This document shows, piece by piece, positions 8,216 through 16,722 of a stretch of DNA of 64,000 bases. The DNA is from CAZCEC01 sp964497615 (GTDB lineage: Bacteria > Chloroflexota > Anaerolineae > Anaerolineales > UBA6663). Within the stretch, counting starts at the first letter, position 1; every line of letters begins with the position of its first letter. The stretch lies in assembly GCA_964497615.1 (NCBI GenBank), contig CAZCEC010000030.1, forward strand, positions 1 to 64,000, given 5' to 3'. The notes below the pieces were generated by a model. That model was not told the DNA's origin and ran no database searches. It saw only the letters and a program-made list of their open reading frames with translations. The position numbers and the translations under genes were made by a program.

Positions 8216-9696
8216 GCCAAACCGCGTGGCCTATCAGCGCTGACACATACAACCCGTTGGCCGGTAAATTGCCGGCTACGCCAGGTGAAGTGGCGTCCGG
8301 GGATTCTGCGACGACACCCTATGGTCGGATACAGGCGCAACTCCGTGACCGGGCCCTGGCTCAATTCACATCGGCTGACCTCGCTACAGCGCCGGCAGAG
8401 GTAATCGCCTGGTTGACGGAGTGCGCTAACGAACTCGTCGCCGCCGAGAAGGATCAACTTTTGTCGGCTGGCGGCCGGATGCCCTTTACGCAGCCGGCCC
8501 ACATGATCGTCGAAACCCTTCTGAACGACCTGCTCGGCATGGGCCCCATCGAAAACCTGCTGCGGCTGCCGGATGTGGAAGACATCGCGATCAACGGCCC
8601 AGCCGATATCTGGTACCGCCGGCACGGCTACTGGGAGCGCAGCGATGCGACCTACTCCGATCCACAGTCTCTCCTGCTGACTCTCAATCGCGCCATCGTC
8701 CATACCAACCGGCAGGCTGGGCCGCTCACGCCGATTGTGGACGCCACCCTGCGCAGTGGGCACCGCATCAGCATCGTCACCGAACCCATCGCTGAACCCT
8801 GGCCAGTGGCTACTATCCGGGTTCACCGGGACCGGGGCTTGAGCATTGACGATCTGGTAGCCGGCGGTGGTCAAGACCGGATTACGCCGTCGGCCCGACT
8901 CCTGCCCAACTACTACGCTCATGACCAAGGCCAAGGTCTCTTTTCTGCGCTGGTCGCCTCGTTTTTGCATATGGCCGTTGTTGCTGGTCTCAATGTCTTG
9001 GTGGTTGGAGCAACAGGCGCAGGCAAGACCACTGTGTTGGGCGCGTTGGGTCGCCTAATCCCAACTGAAAGGCGCGTGATTGTGATCGAGGATACCCGCG
9101 AACTGCGTCTGCGGGCCCGGCCCTCGGAAACCGGCGCGGCGCAGAACTGCGTCTACTTCACTACGCGGGCGGAGAGCGTGGAAGGCCTGCCGCCGATTCA
9201 ACAGGACGCGTTGGTCCGCGCGGCGCTGCGCCAGCGGCCGGATGCGCTCACTGTCGGTGAAGCCCGCGGGGCAGAAGTCTTCGATCTGCTCAAATCGATG
9301 TGGACGGGCCATCGCAACGGCTTGACCTCGATCCATGCAGATTCCTTGGAAGACATTCCCAACCGGATAAGGATGATGCTCCAGGAGGCGCATTTTCAGA
9401 CCGAGGTGACCGATGCGGCCGTCGCGCTCTGGATCGCCAAGGCCTTTGACTTAGGCATCATGCTGCGTATGACCGCGACCGGTCGGCGCTATGTTGAAGA
9501 AATCGCCGAATTCACGGGCGGGGTGGAAGGAAGCGTGCCGGTGCGGACTAGTCTGTTCACCTATGCGCCGGAACAACAGAGGCTGCGTTGTACTGGCCAC
9601 CACCTGCATGCCACGCACGAGGCTCGGCTGCGGAGCGAAGGCTATGGCTATGGCGCGATTCTGCAGGCGGCTGCTGAGCGAGGAGAGCTGCGATGA
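8212..9696 (+). CDS. cpaF: CpaF/TadA pilus assembly ATPase
   Basis: 494 residues, a type II/IV secretion hexameric ATPase. Visible motifs are Walker A GATGAGKTT (about residues 266-274), the Asp box VIVIEDTREL, a Walker B-like LTVGEARGAEVFDLL near residue 347, and the His box GLTSIHADS near 370. TadA drives both extension and retraction of Flp pili from the cytoplasmic side of the TadB/TadC platform. The gene order cpaB-cpaE-cpaF-tadB-tadC is that of a standard Tad locus, and all junctions overlap by a few bases. Confidence 0.92.
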   Translation: MSQTAWPISADTYNPLAGKLPATPGEVASGDSATTPYGRIQAQLRDRALAQFTSADLATAPAEVIAWLTECANELVAAEKDQLLSAGGRMPFTQPAHMIVETLLNDLLGMGPIENLLRLPDVEDIAINGPADIWYRRHGYWERSDATYSDPQSLLLTLNRAIVHTNRQAGPLTPIVDATLRSGHRISIVTEPIAEPWPVATIRVHRDRGLSIDDLVAGGGQDRITPSARLLPNYYAHDQGQGLFSALVASFLHMAVVAGLNVLVVGATGAGKTTVLGALGRLIPTERRVIVIEDTRELRLRARPSETGAAQNCVYFTTRAESVEGLPPIQQDALVRAALRQRPDALTVGEARGAEVFDLLKSMWTGHRNGLTSIHADSLEDIPNRIRMMLQEAHFQTEVTDAAVALWIAKAFDLGIMLRMTATGRRYVEEIAEFTGGVEGSVPVRTSLFTYAPEQQRLRCTGHHLHATHEARLRSEGYGYGAILQAAAERGELR

Positions 9697-10760
9697 CCTT
9701 CATCAATCCTCTCAACGTCCTACTGGCAGCCCTTGCGGCCGCAGGATTATTTGCCCTGACGGTTGCCCTCCTGACCCAACGGCCAATCCCCTTGTCCGAG
9801 ACCGAAAAGCTCTTTGGGGCGGGTACAGCCGACCTTACCTGGTCGGCCGAACTGCAGCGGCGGCTTGACCTGGCGCGAGTGGACATGCCTGTCGCGACGT
9901 TTCTACCAATGCTGGTCATGTTGTCGCTGTTGGCTGGCTTGGCCGCGTACCTGGTCTCTGGGGCGTGGCTGGCAGGCGTGTTGGGCACGGTTCTGGGCGG
10001 TATGGGTTACTGGCTTCACCTCTCCCAGAAGGCTGATCAGGCGCTGGAGACATATGAAGAAGAATTGCCGCAGGTGTTGGCGCGGCTCGTTGCCGGCGCA
10101 CGGCTGGGCAACAACCTGTCGGTCGCCGCTGAGCACGTGGCGCACTTTGGCCCGCCCCTCTGCCGCGAGGACTGGGTCTATATCGGCGCACAGCTGCGCG
10201 CCAATGCGCCGCCGGAGCAGGTGTTCAAAGTGGTCAGCTTGCGGCGCGGAAGCCAACTCCTCAATAGCATCTTGGAGCTGCTCTTGCTGCAGCAAGCGCG
10301 CCGGACGCCGCTCAGCGAGGCGCTGCCCATGATCCAGGAGTCGCTGGAAGAGCGGGTACGCACCATTCGGCGCGCGCGCACCAAGATGAAAGGACCGATC
10401 CGCGAGCTTTGGATTGTATGCGCGGCGCCCTTTGCGGCTGTTCTGGTACTGCGGCTCATGTCGCCCGAATTCACGGCGATCTACAGCACAGGGATTGGTC
10501 AGGTGTTGCTCCTGGTGGGGTGGGGCATGGCGACGATTGCTTTCAGCCTAGCCCACCGTTCGTTCAGTCAGGCCCTGCGTCGCGAGACGGACTTTGCCGG
10601 CGGACTGAAGCCCACACCCCGCCCGCCGTTGACGCCAAGGGGCCCGGCTGCCAGCGCTACCACTGGCGCAGGCCTTAGGCGAGCACCATCTTCACTCGCT
10701 GGCCTCACAGCATCGCCTCAAACCCAAGTTGCCGGTGAAAGGAATGAGCCGCATGCCTGA
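9693..10760 (+). CDS. tadB: TadB-like pilus platform protein
   Basis: 355 residues with N-terminal and C-terminal transmembrane pairs and a central T2SSF-type cytoplasmic domain (EEELPQVLARLVAGARLGNNLSVA, then ESLEERVRTIRRARTKMKGPIRELWIV). Together with TadC it forms the inner-membrane platform over which the TadA motor acts. It overlaps cpaF by ATGA. The last 60 residues are Pro/Ala/Thr rich and probably disordered, an extension not needed for the family fold. Confidence 0.85.
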   Translation: MTFINPLNVLLAALAAAGLFALTVALLTQRPIPLSETEKLFGAGTADLTWSAELQRRLDLARVDMPVATFLPMLVMLSLLAGLAAYLVSGAWLAGVLGTVLGGMGYWLHLSQKADQALETYEEELPQVLARLVAGARLGNNLSVAAEHVAHFGPPLCREDWVYIGAQLRANAPPEQVFKVVSLRRGSQLLNSILELLLLQQARRTPLSEALPMIQESLEERVRTIRRARTKMKGPIRELWIVCAAPFAAVLVLRLMSPEFTAIYSTGIGQVLLLVGWGMATIAFSLAHRSFSQALRRETDFAGGLKPTPRPPLTPRGPAASATTGAGLRRAPSSLAGLTASPQTQVAGERNEPHA

Positions 10761-11694
10761 TCTCCTACCTTTCCACGTCTTCTTTGGCCTCCTGGCAGCG
10801 TTGGGTATTTGGCTGCTGCTATATGGCATTCGCCGCGCATACCAGCCTCCCATGTCGCCGCTGGCGTCCCATGACGTGCAGTCGAGCGAGCCGAGTGAGC
10901 CTGTGAGTGCTTTGCCGCGTTTCGCGCAGCTGCGCTGGTCTCAGCCCGTGAGCGCGCTTGGGCAGCGGTTGCTCGGGAAGCGGGATGCCGAGCAGCTAGA
11001 AGACCGGCTGCGGCGCTCGGGTTGGCGTTATGGCTCCGTGGGCGATTACTACGGCTCCAAAATCGCGACTGCTGTGACCTTCTTTGTTGCCGGTGCCATA
11101 TGCGGCCTGTTGCTTGGGTTATCGGTGCCGGTCATCACGGTAACTGCCGGCGCGGTGGGCCTTTGGGGCTTGTTTCTTCCCGATTTGGAACTGCGCGCCA
11201 CAGTCCGAGAGCGTCGCGAAGCGCTCTACCGCGAAATGGCCTGGACGCTTGACCGCGTGGCGCTAGTCATGCGGACGGGCGAGGCGCTGGAGCCTGCCCT
11301 CCAGCGTGTGGCTGGAGAGTCCTTTGCCTGGCTTTCAGGCGGTAGTGGCGGGTTGTTCACGGCCCTGCTGCGCGATATCGCGGCGGAGTTGGCCGCCCAG
11401 CGCCACGACGTGGCGGAGCTGTTGAGCGAACTAAGCCGCACCTTGCCCGAAGACATGCCTGAGTTGGACGAGTTTCTCCAGGCTGTACAGATCAACCTGG
11501 AAAAGCGGCAGCCCATCGTGGATCAATTGCGAGCACTAGCCAGGACTATGCGTGATCGGCTGAACAATCGGATCGAGGAGACAACCCAGAAGGCGGAGTT
11601 AAAGGTCGTGGCCCTCACATCCGGCGTAATCGTCCCAGCCCTTCTGGTAGTGGTGCTTGGGGCGGCCATCCTGGGGTTCGTGGCCAATTTCTGA
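10753..11694 (+). CDS. tadC: TadC-like pilus platform protein
   Basis: 313 residues with a T2SSF domain: membrane helix at the N-terminus, cytoplasmic segment YREMAWTLDRVALVMRTGEALEPAL, and C-terminal helix LKVVALTSGVIVPALLVVVLG. It is the partner of TadB. The start at 10753 gives a spacing of nine bases from the ribosome site AAAGGA; an ATG at 10744 abuts that site and is less likely. The gene ends the first pilus block. A new promoter region follows before the pilin gene. Confidence 0.83.
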   Translation: MPDLLPFHVFFGLLAALGIWLLLYGIRRAYQPPMSPLASHDVQSSEPSEPVSALPRFAQLRWSQPVSALGQRLLGKRDAEQLEDRLRRSGWRYGSVGDYYGSKIATAVTFFVAGAICGLLLGLSVPVITVTAGAVGLWGLFLPDLELRATVRERREALYREMAWTLDRVALVMRTGEALEPALQRVAGESFAWLSGGSGGLFTALLRDIAAELAAQRHDVAELLSELSRTLPEDMPELDEFLQAVQINLEKRQPIVDQLRALARTMRDRLNNRIEETTQKAELKVVALTSGVIVPALLVVVLGAAILGFVANF

Positions 11695-11701
11695 CGCAGC
11701 G

Positions 11702-11747
11702 TGAGGACTCACTGAGGACTCCCAGTGTGTTGGTCGACCTACACTGG
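11702..11747 (+). promoter_or_regulatory. Candidate pilin promoter with direct repeats and palindromic operator
   Basis: Two perfect copies of TGAGGACTC (11702-11710, 11713-11721) are 11 bp apart, followed 18 bp later by the candidate -10 TACACT (11740-11745). This matches the layout before parA (139-182). A palindrome with arms CCAGTGT (11722-11728) and ACACTGG (11741-11747) around GGTCGACC fills the spacer and overlaps the -10, as a repressor site would. The leader to the pilin start is about 100 nt. Confidence 0.55.
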
Positions 11748-11847
11748 TTCATGAAACGGCGAAGAGCTTACTTGGGAGGTGCTATGGCGTAGACATATGG
11801 GACGAAGGCAGTTATTTCATCGGCGGTGCCGTTCAAGGAGCTAACAA

Positions 11848-12033
11848 ATGCTGGCTAATGCGAAGGGGCAACTGCAAGCGCTGTGGAAAGACGAAGATGG
11901 GCTGTCGGCGACCGAGTACGCCATCCTGTTCGTGGTCCTGCTGGTCTTCATCGTGGCCGGCATCCGGGTGCTCGGCCCCAAGATTGTGGATTTGTTCAAC
12001 CGCGCGGGCGCGGCGCTGGACGCGGCCGGCTGA
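11848..12033 (+). CDS. flp: Flp/Fap-type pilin subunit
   Basis: A 61-residue type IVb prepilin. The processing site is DG/LSATEYAIL, with Gly before the cut and Glu at mature position 5, followed by the hydrophobic stretch FVVLLVFIVAGIRVLG and a short polar tail. This is the usual length and layout of Flp major pilins. It is preceded by ribosome site AAGGAG and its own candidate promoter, and followed by a strong hairpin, both consistent with high expression of the structural subunit. The peptidase expected to process it is encoded at 30576-31115. Confidence 0.9.
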   Translation: MLANAKGQLQALWKDEDGLSATEYAILFVVLLVFIVAGIRVLGPKIVDLFNRAGAALDAAG

Positions 12034-12048
12034 GCGGCCAACGACAGG

Positions 12049-12078
12049 CGGCGGCCAGGTCATGGGGCCTGGCCGCCG
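12049..12078 (+). terminator. Strong hairpin after the pilin gene
   Basis: Perfect 11-bp GC-rich stem, CGGCGGCCAGG (12049-12059) and CCTGGCCGCCG (12068-12078), with an 8-base loop and no U run. It sits between flp and the ribosome site of tadE. It may act as a partial terminator or protect the 3' end of pilin mRNA, raising pilin over downstream products. Confidence 0.55.
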
Positions 12079-12094
12079 TCAGGAGGTATGACAG

Positions 12095-12515
12095 ATGGCT
12101 CTGAAGTCTCTCAGGCAAAGCGAAAAGGGTGTGACCTCAGCCGAGTTTGCGCTGGTGCTGCCGACCTTCCTTCTGGCGGTCATGGTCCTGTTCGCGGTGG
12201 CGCTGTGGCTGTTCAGCTTGCTCCTGGCCGGCACTGGCGTGCCGACAGGCGCGCGTGCCGCTGGGACTGAGGCGGGTTTGGGTGGTGGCTATGCTCGGCT
12301 ACAGACCATCATGGGGATAGTTCAGCCAGCCGCCGGGGCAGCAGGCGCCGCCCCGCCCACGCAAAGCCCGGCATGGGGCTCGACGCCGCGAGCCAGATGC
12401 TGCTGGTGGGTTTCACTTGCCGCTATTGGGCGACTTGTCAGTTCGTTTGCGGGCGGGTGCGCAAGGCCGCGATTGGCGCTTTTGGGCTGGCAAGCCAAGC
12501 GATGGCTGTGACTAA
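12095..12515 (+). CDS. TadE-like pseudopilin, frame disrupted twice
   Basis: The N-terminal half is clearly TadE (EKGVTSAEFALVLPTFLLAV, one transmembrane helix). As read, the frame ends at 12511 with an unlikely Cys/Trp/Arg-rich tail. Adding one G to the GGGG at 12375-12378 and one T to the TTT at 12411-12413 joins three frames into a natural TadE C-terminus: LDAASQMLLVGFHLPLLGDL, then RDWRFWAGKPSD, stopping at 12513-12515, just before the next ribosome site. Both lesions are one-base losses in homopolymers. They are either sequencing errors or recent mutations. TadE proteins are minor pseudopilins of Tad systems. Confidence 0.7.
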
Positions 12516-12528
12516 CGAAGGAGTATCC

Positions 12529-12966
12529 ATGATCCATACCGCAGTGTTTCGGGGACGACGTTGTGAGCGCGGACAAGCGGCCGTCGAATTAGTGGCAATC
12601 CTGCCGTTGTTAGTGTTCATGATCTTGGGGTTGCTCTTCATCGGCCGGGTGCTGTACATCCACCTGGCTCTTATTACGGCGACGAACGACTGTGCGACTG
12701 CTGCCGCCCAGGCCGTGCGGTCCGATCAAGCTTATCGGCAAGGCAACGCGGCGCGCAGCCAAAGCCTGTCTACCTTTGCTGTGCCGCAGGACAACCCCGG
12801 CGGCCTGTCAGTCTCCAACGATGCCACATGCCAGACCGGCTATACACCTGAGGCGACGATCTTTTCCTGGGGCGGAGGTACCTGGCATCCGAAGATCTTC
12901 ACGATCTACTACCAGTTCAGTCAACCCCGCCAGCCCTATAAGTCGGATTGGCGTTTAGCGGAATAG
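12529..12966 (+). CDS. TadE-family pseudopilin
   Basis: 145 residues with the TadE signature RGQAAVELVAILPLLVFMILG near the N-terminus, one transmembrane helix and an extracellular tail with two cysteines. The start at 12529 is set by ribosome site GAAGGAG (12517-12523); an upstream in-frame ATG would lie inside the previous gene. Two adjacent TadE genes are usual in Tad loci (often TadE and TadF). It ends ten bases before a membrane protein gene that begins the T4SS-like block. Confidence 0.75.
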   Translation: MIHTAVFRGRRCERGQAAVELVAILPLLVFMILGLLFIGRVLYIHLALITATNDCATAAAQAVRSDQAYRQGNAARSQSLSTFAVPQDNPGGLSVSNDATCQTGYTPEATIFSWGGGTWHPKIFTIYYQFSQPRQPYKSDWRLAE

Positions 12967-12975
12967 GCAGACGGA

Positions 12976-13485
12976 ATGGACTTGGCGAGAAGCAGCGCGC
13001 TGATGGCAGTGCTGGCCGAGGTGATGCAGTGGGCAGGTGGGTTGGCCGCCATCTACTTCACGGTAGCGCTCTTGATGACCACAGCCCAGGCTCACGTGGG
13101 GGCCATCTCTGGGCGGGCGGGCGTTATGGCCGAGCTCTACGAACGCGCTATCCCCGTCATCGTCTGCCTGGCCGTTGTCGCGAGTGCAGCCGCACTGGGG
13201 AACGCCATCAGCCAATCGATGGCTGGGGGCGTGCAAGATGCGGTCGGGGCTGTGGCGCTCTGGCGGGGCCTGGCCGAGTTTGTGGTGGAGGCCGTCATTC
13301 TGTCGGTCGGAGCCAGTTTGGCGGTTGGTTTTGCGAGCGGTGTGCTGGGAGCGCAGTTGGGCCTCCTGAGCGGGCAACCAGGCACCATGGCGGCAGTCAC
13401 TGCGCGGCTCCTGCTGGTCACCGTAACCGGTGTTCTCACATTGCTGGCCGTTCGGCTGGCGGGCTTAGTGATTTCCTTGATCTGA
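12976..13485 (+). CDS. Four-TM membrane protein at the pilus/T4SS junction
   Basis: 169 residues with about four hydrophobic segments (GGLAAIYFTVALLMTT, IPVIVCLAVVASAAALGNAI, FVVEAVILSVGASLAVGFAS, LLLVTVTGVLTLLAVRLAGLV). No family is recognised. It lies between the second TadE gene and a VirB2-like gene, tightly spaced, so it probably belongs to the transfer apparatus. Alanine- and glycine-rich helices would fit a channel or a pilin-associated protein. Confidence 0.6.
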   Translation: MDLARSSALMAVLAEVMQWAGGLAAIYFTVALLMTTAQAHVGAISGRAGVMAELYERAIPVIVCLAVVASAAALGNAISQSMAGGVQDAVGAVALWRGLAEFVVEAVILSVGASLAVGFASGVLGAQLGLLSGQPGTMAAVTARLLLVTVTGVLTLLAVRLAGLVISLI

Positions 13486-13504
13486 CCATAGGAGTGATTG
13501 CACG

Positions 13505-13930
13505 ATGAACAACCAACATTTACGTGGCAAAGGGTTTGGCTGGCTCGTGGTCTTGGTCACCCTGACCATCATGCTGACTGGACCGGCGGGGCTGGTTCAG
13601 GCTAGTGATGTCTACCAGGGCACCCCGCCTGACGGCAGCGGGGCAGTGCAGCCCCTCGTTGACTTGGTGACCAGCGTTGCCAAGCTATTCATTCAGTTCT
13701 TTGTCTTCTCAAGCGTGGCAGTCTTTGCCGTCAGCGTAGCGCGTGGCTTTTGGTCGGCCCAAATCGCCAATCTGGTGGGCAGCCCCATGGGGGTGAGCCA
13801 GGCCTGACTCAACATCATCGCGGCAGTTTTCATCTTTATCCTGGCTGTGATGTCTACGACCTTCGTCAGTATCGTGTTCGATGCCGTCAAGGGTTACGTG
13901 GATACCTCGATCCCCATCCCGCAGTTCTGA
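13505..13930 (+). CDS. VirB2/TrbC-like pilin with internal TGA
   Basis: A signal peptide (WLVVLVTLTIMLTGPAGLVQA) is followed by a mature region with two hydrophobic helices, the layout of VirB2/TrbC conjugative pilins. An in-frame TGA at 13805-13807 interrupts the reading. The same frame then continues for 40 codons with the second helix (LNIIAAVFIFILAVMSTTFV) and stops at 13928-13930, where the ribosome site of the next gene begins. The TGA could replace TGG (Trp). Nonsense mutation, sequencing error or readthrough cannot be told apart here. Without the second half the pilin would lack a membrane helix. Confidence 0.65.
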
Positions 13931-13942
13931 GGACGCGACGAA

Positions 13943-16216
13943 ATGCGACCTGTAATGTGGTGGAAATGGGTTGGCGCATTGCTTCTTGGCTTGTTGGTCG
14001 TGTCGGCCGTGGTCAGGCCGGCGATGGCGGCTGGACCAATGGTTGAGCCGGCCAGGCAGTCCACGCCGGTGGCAACGCCGCAGTACGGGCAGACGCCGGT
14101 TGCGACGGCTGTTCCTAGCTCGACGGCCACGCCGGAGCCACCGCCACCCATCGTGGAAAACATCTTCCACATCATTCGTTTCCCGTTCGCGACCATGATG
14201 GACGCGGTGGTGCAGATGAGCAACAAGATCTTGCTGCAATCCTATCGCGAAGCTGGACAACGGTTCACCGGAGCGCTGGATGCGCTCGTGACGGGGCCGT
14301 ATGGACTCGCGCCTGATGTGGCCGCCGGCGCACCAACACCGCTCTTTGAGAACCTGGTTCTCCCGCATTGGCGCGTCACGCTGACAGCCGCCCTCCTGTT
14401 GCTGCCGGTGACGCTCATGCTCACCGCAGTAAGCGCTCTGCGGCTTGGCGCGACGTCAGCGCTCGGGCTGGCTGATCTCAAGGAGGCGCTTTTTGGGTGG
14501 CTGATTTCGGCGGGGGCGGCCGGCAGCTCATACTATCTACTGAGCCTAGGCCACCGGTTGAGCGTGGCCACGGCCGGCAGCCTGCTCGCCGCCGACTTTG
14601 GTACACGCGTGACCGGGGCGACGCTGGCCGGGGCGTTCTTTAATGTCACCGCCTTGGTAGCTCTCGCGGGCAACCTGTTGACCTCCCCCATCGTGTTGTA
14701 CCTCGCCTTCTTCGGCCTGTTCCTGGCATCGAGCGTCATGTTGGGCCTGGGGTTGGCGCTGACCGCTTACACCGCCTTGGTCTATCTCTTGACCGCCTTA
14801 GCGCCGGTGGTGCTGGTGTTGGGGACGCTGCCACCCTTGCGTTGGGTGCAAGCGCTGTGGCTCAAATCCGTCGTTGTCATCTTTCTGATCCCGGTGGTAG
14901 ATGCGCTACTTCTCAAAGCCGCTGTCTCGTTGTTCTACGACCTGCTTTCCGCGCAGGGCAGTGGCGATGTGGGCACCTTCATCGCGGGTGTGTTCATTAC
15001 CGCCGGCGTCGTTAGCGTCCTAATCGCCATCAACTTCAAGGTCGGCGAGTCTGTTTTTGGTGCGCTGGCTGAGGTTCATCGGCAAGCGTTTGACGCCACC
15101 ATGGGCATGGTGAAGCTGGCCGCGGTCGCTGTTGGTTTCGCCGCTGGTGGACTGGCCATTGGCGCTGGATCCGGCGCAATGGCTGGGGCAGGCGGCGCAG
15201 GTGAAGCTGGCGCCGCTGTTGCCGCCGGCGGTCCGCCGGTCGCAGGTGGGCCAGGTGGTGCGGTGGGGGGCGCTTCCGTAGCAAGCGCTGGTAACGGCGG
15301 GGCCGGAGCGTCATCCGCCGCGCAACCTGGGTCAGCCCTGGCTCAATCGAACAGCGGTCTTGGACCCGGCGGGATTGCCCGACGCATGGCTCAGCTCCTG
15401 AACGGCTCGCCCGGAGACGCACCGGCGCTGGAAACTAACGCTGGTTCCGCTGACCAACCAGCGGCTCAAGATCAGGCGCAGAGAGCGAGCGTATCGGATG
15501 AGAGCCATGGGGCGCCGCAAACTGACACACCTGTAGGCGCGGCTGAACCAAGTGGCTCGGAGGTTACTGGTGGCACGCCGCTTCCGCAGACGTCCGGCAG
15601 TGACGCGCAATTGCGTCGGGCCCGTCTGGCAGGCAGCTTCGGTCGGGCATTGGCCCACAGTACTCGTAATCCGGTGCTCCAGGGACTCGGTCTCGGGCTG
15701 CAAGCGCGCGAACTCGCCGCTGCGCACCAGGCGGAACAGCTTCAATCCGCGACTGGGAACGGTGGGTCGGCAGCGAACGGCATAAGCCCTGCGTCAATGG
15801 CGGGCGCATTGCGCTGGTCCAATCGTGATCTCAGTCACTTGCCCAATGACCTGTTTGACCCAGGTCGGGACAATACCGAACTGATGGCTGGCGGCTTGCA
15901 TCAGGCCTTTGTGAGCAGTGGGCGTGCAACGCGTATGCAAGATATGGTTGGAGTGGCCCAAGAAAGCTATGGCGCATGGAGGCAGCAAGGTCAACCAGGC
16001 GGGCTCGCTGCCCAGCGGGAATTGTTTGAGGCGATGCTCGACCCGAACACCAAGACCAGCCCCGAAGCATTGGTAAGTAACCTCGAGTCTTTGGCGTCCC
16101 GCCACGGGTTTCAGCTGAACGGAAACATTGCAGCAGCCGCGCGTTTAGCGTTTGCCCGCAGTCAAGACAGCGGAGCCGGCGAGATACCGGGTCCATCATC
16201 CCAAAGGAGAAGTTAG
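13943..16216 (+). CDS. VirB6/TrbL-like T4SS membrane channel protein
   Basis: 757 residues. A signal peptide and a Thr/Pro-rich linker are followed by a block of six to seven transmembrane helices (residues about 130-400) with the polytopic pattern of TrbL/VirB6 proteins, then a glycine/alanine-rich, low-complexity segment (about 405-560) and a soluble C-terminal domain. VirB6-type proteins form the inner-membrane part of the DNA-transfer channel. It sits between the VirB2-like gene and the PrgI/VirB4 pair, the normal order for monoderm T4SS. Confidence 0.78.
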   Translation: MRPVMWWKWVGALLLGLLVVSAVVRPAMAAGPMVEPARQSTPVATPQYGQTPVATAVPSSTATPEPPPPIVENIFHIIRFPFATMMDAVVQMSNKILLQSYREAGQRFTGALDALVTGPYGLAPDVAAGAPTPLFENLVLPHWRVTLTAALLLLPVTLMLTAVSALRLGATSALGLADLKEALFGWLISAGAAGSSYYLLSLGHRLSVATAGSLLAADFGTRVTGATLAGAFFNVTALVALAGNLLTSPIVLYLAFFGLFLASSVMLGLGLALTAYTALVYLLTALAPVVLVLGTLPPLRWVQALWLKSVVVIFLIPVVDALLLKAAVSLFYDLLSAQGSGDVGTFIAGVFITAGVVSVLIAINFKVGESVFGALAEVHRQAFDATMGMVKLAAVAVGFAAGGLAIGAGSGAMAGAGGAGEAGAAVAAGGPPVAGGPGGAVGGASVASAGNGGAGASSAAQPGSALAQSNSGLGPGGIARRMAQLLNGSPGDAPALETNAGSADQPAAQDQAQRASVSDESHGAPQTDTPVGAAEPSGSEVTGGTPLPQTSGSDAQLRRARLAGSFGRALAHSTRNPVLQGLGLGLQARELAAAHQAEQLQSATGNGGSAANGISPASMAGALRWSNRDLSHLPNDLFDPGRDNTELMAGGLHQAFVSSGRATRMQDMVGVAQESYGAWRQQGQPGGLAAQRELFEAMLDPNTKTSPEALVSNLESLASRHGFQLNGNIAAAARLAFARSQDSGAGEIPGPSSQRRS

Positions 16217-16219
16217 TCG

Positions 16220-16714
16220 ATGCGACCTCCGACTCGAATTGACGTTTCCGAACGCCGTTTCCTGGGCCTCACCTATCGCCAACTCGGTATCCTGGTGACC
16301 GCTGGTGGATTGGCCCTCGTCTGCCTGGTCGGTCTGAAGGCCTGGCCACTCTGGCTAAGGATAGGGCTTGTGATTGGCACCCTCAGCCTGGGCCTGGTCT
16401 GGGCGTTTTGGCAGGCCCATGGGCTGACCCTTGAGCAACGCTTGCTGGATGCCCTGGTCTTCCACCGCCGGACGCGGCACTTGCTGCACCGTGCTGTGCG
16501 TGACCTCAACCAGGGGCGCGCAACGTGGCCGGCCGCCGAGCCCAAGCGGCAGGCGGCGCCACGACAGGCAGCTCAGACGGCTACGCTTTCCTGGTCGCCA
16601 ACGCTGCTGTGGATCACGGCTAACGCGCTTGGCATGGCTATTTTGGCGTTCCTGACTGTGTGGCTATGGCAGGGTGGGGCGCACCAACTCGCCCTCCTTT
16701 GGCAACCGCTCTAG
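16220..16714 (+). CDS. PrgI-family (VirB3-like) T4SS protein
   Basis: 164 residues. The N-terminus PTRIDVSERRFLGLTYRQLGILVTAG matches the PrgI family, with two adjacent transmembrane helices and a basic cytoplasmic loop, then a C-terminal helix (LLWITANALGMAILAFLTVWLW). PrgI proteins replace VirB3 in Gram-positive-type T4SS and bind VirB4, whose gene starts eight bases downstream. The extra C-terminal transmembrane segment is longer than the short typical PrgI. Confidence 0.78.
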   Translation: MRPPTRIDVSERRFLGLTYRQLGILVTAGGLALVCLVGLKAWPLWLRIGLVIGTLSLGLVWAFWQAHGLTLEQRLLDALVFHRRTRHLLHRAVRDLNQGRATWPAAEPKRQAAPRQAAQTATLSWSPTLLWITANALGMAILAFLTVWLWQGGAHQLALLWQPL

Positions 16715-16722
16715 GACCAACC

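Noticed and set aside
13805..13807. Selenocysteine at the internal TGA of the VirB2-like gene
   Set aside because: The protein is a membrane pilin without redox context, and no clear SECIS-like stem follows immediately; a Trp-to-stop change is simpler.
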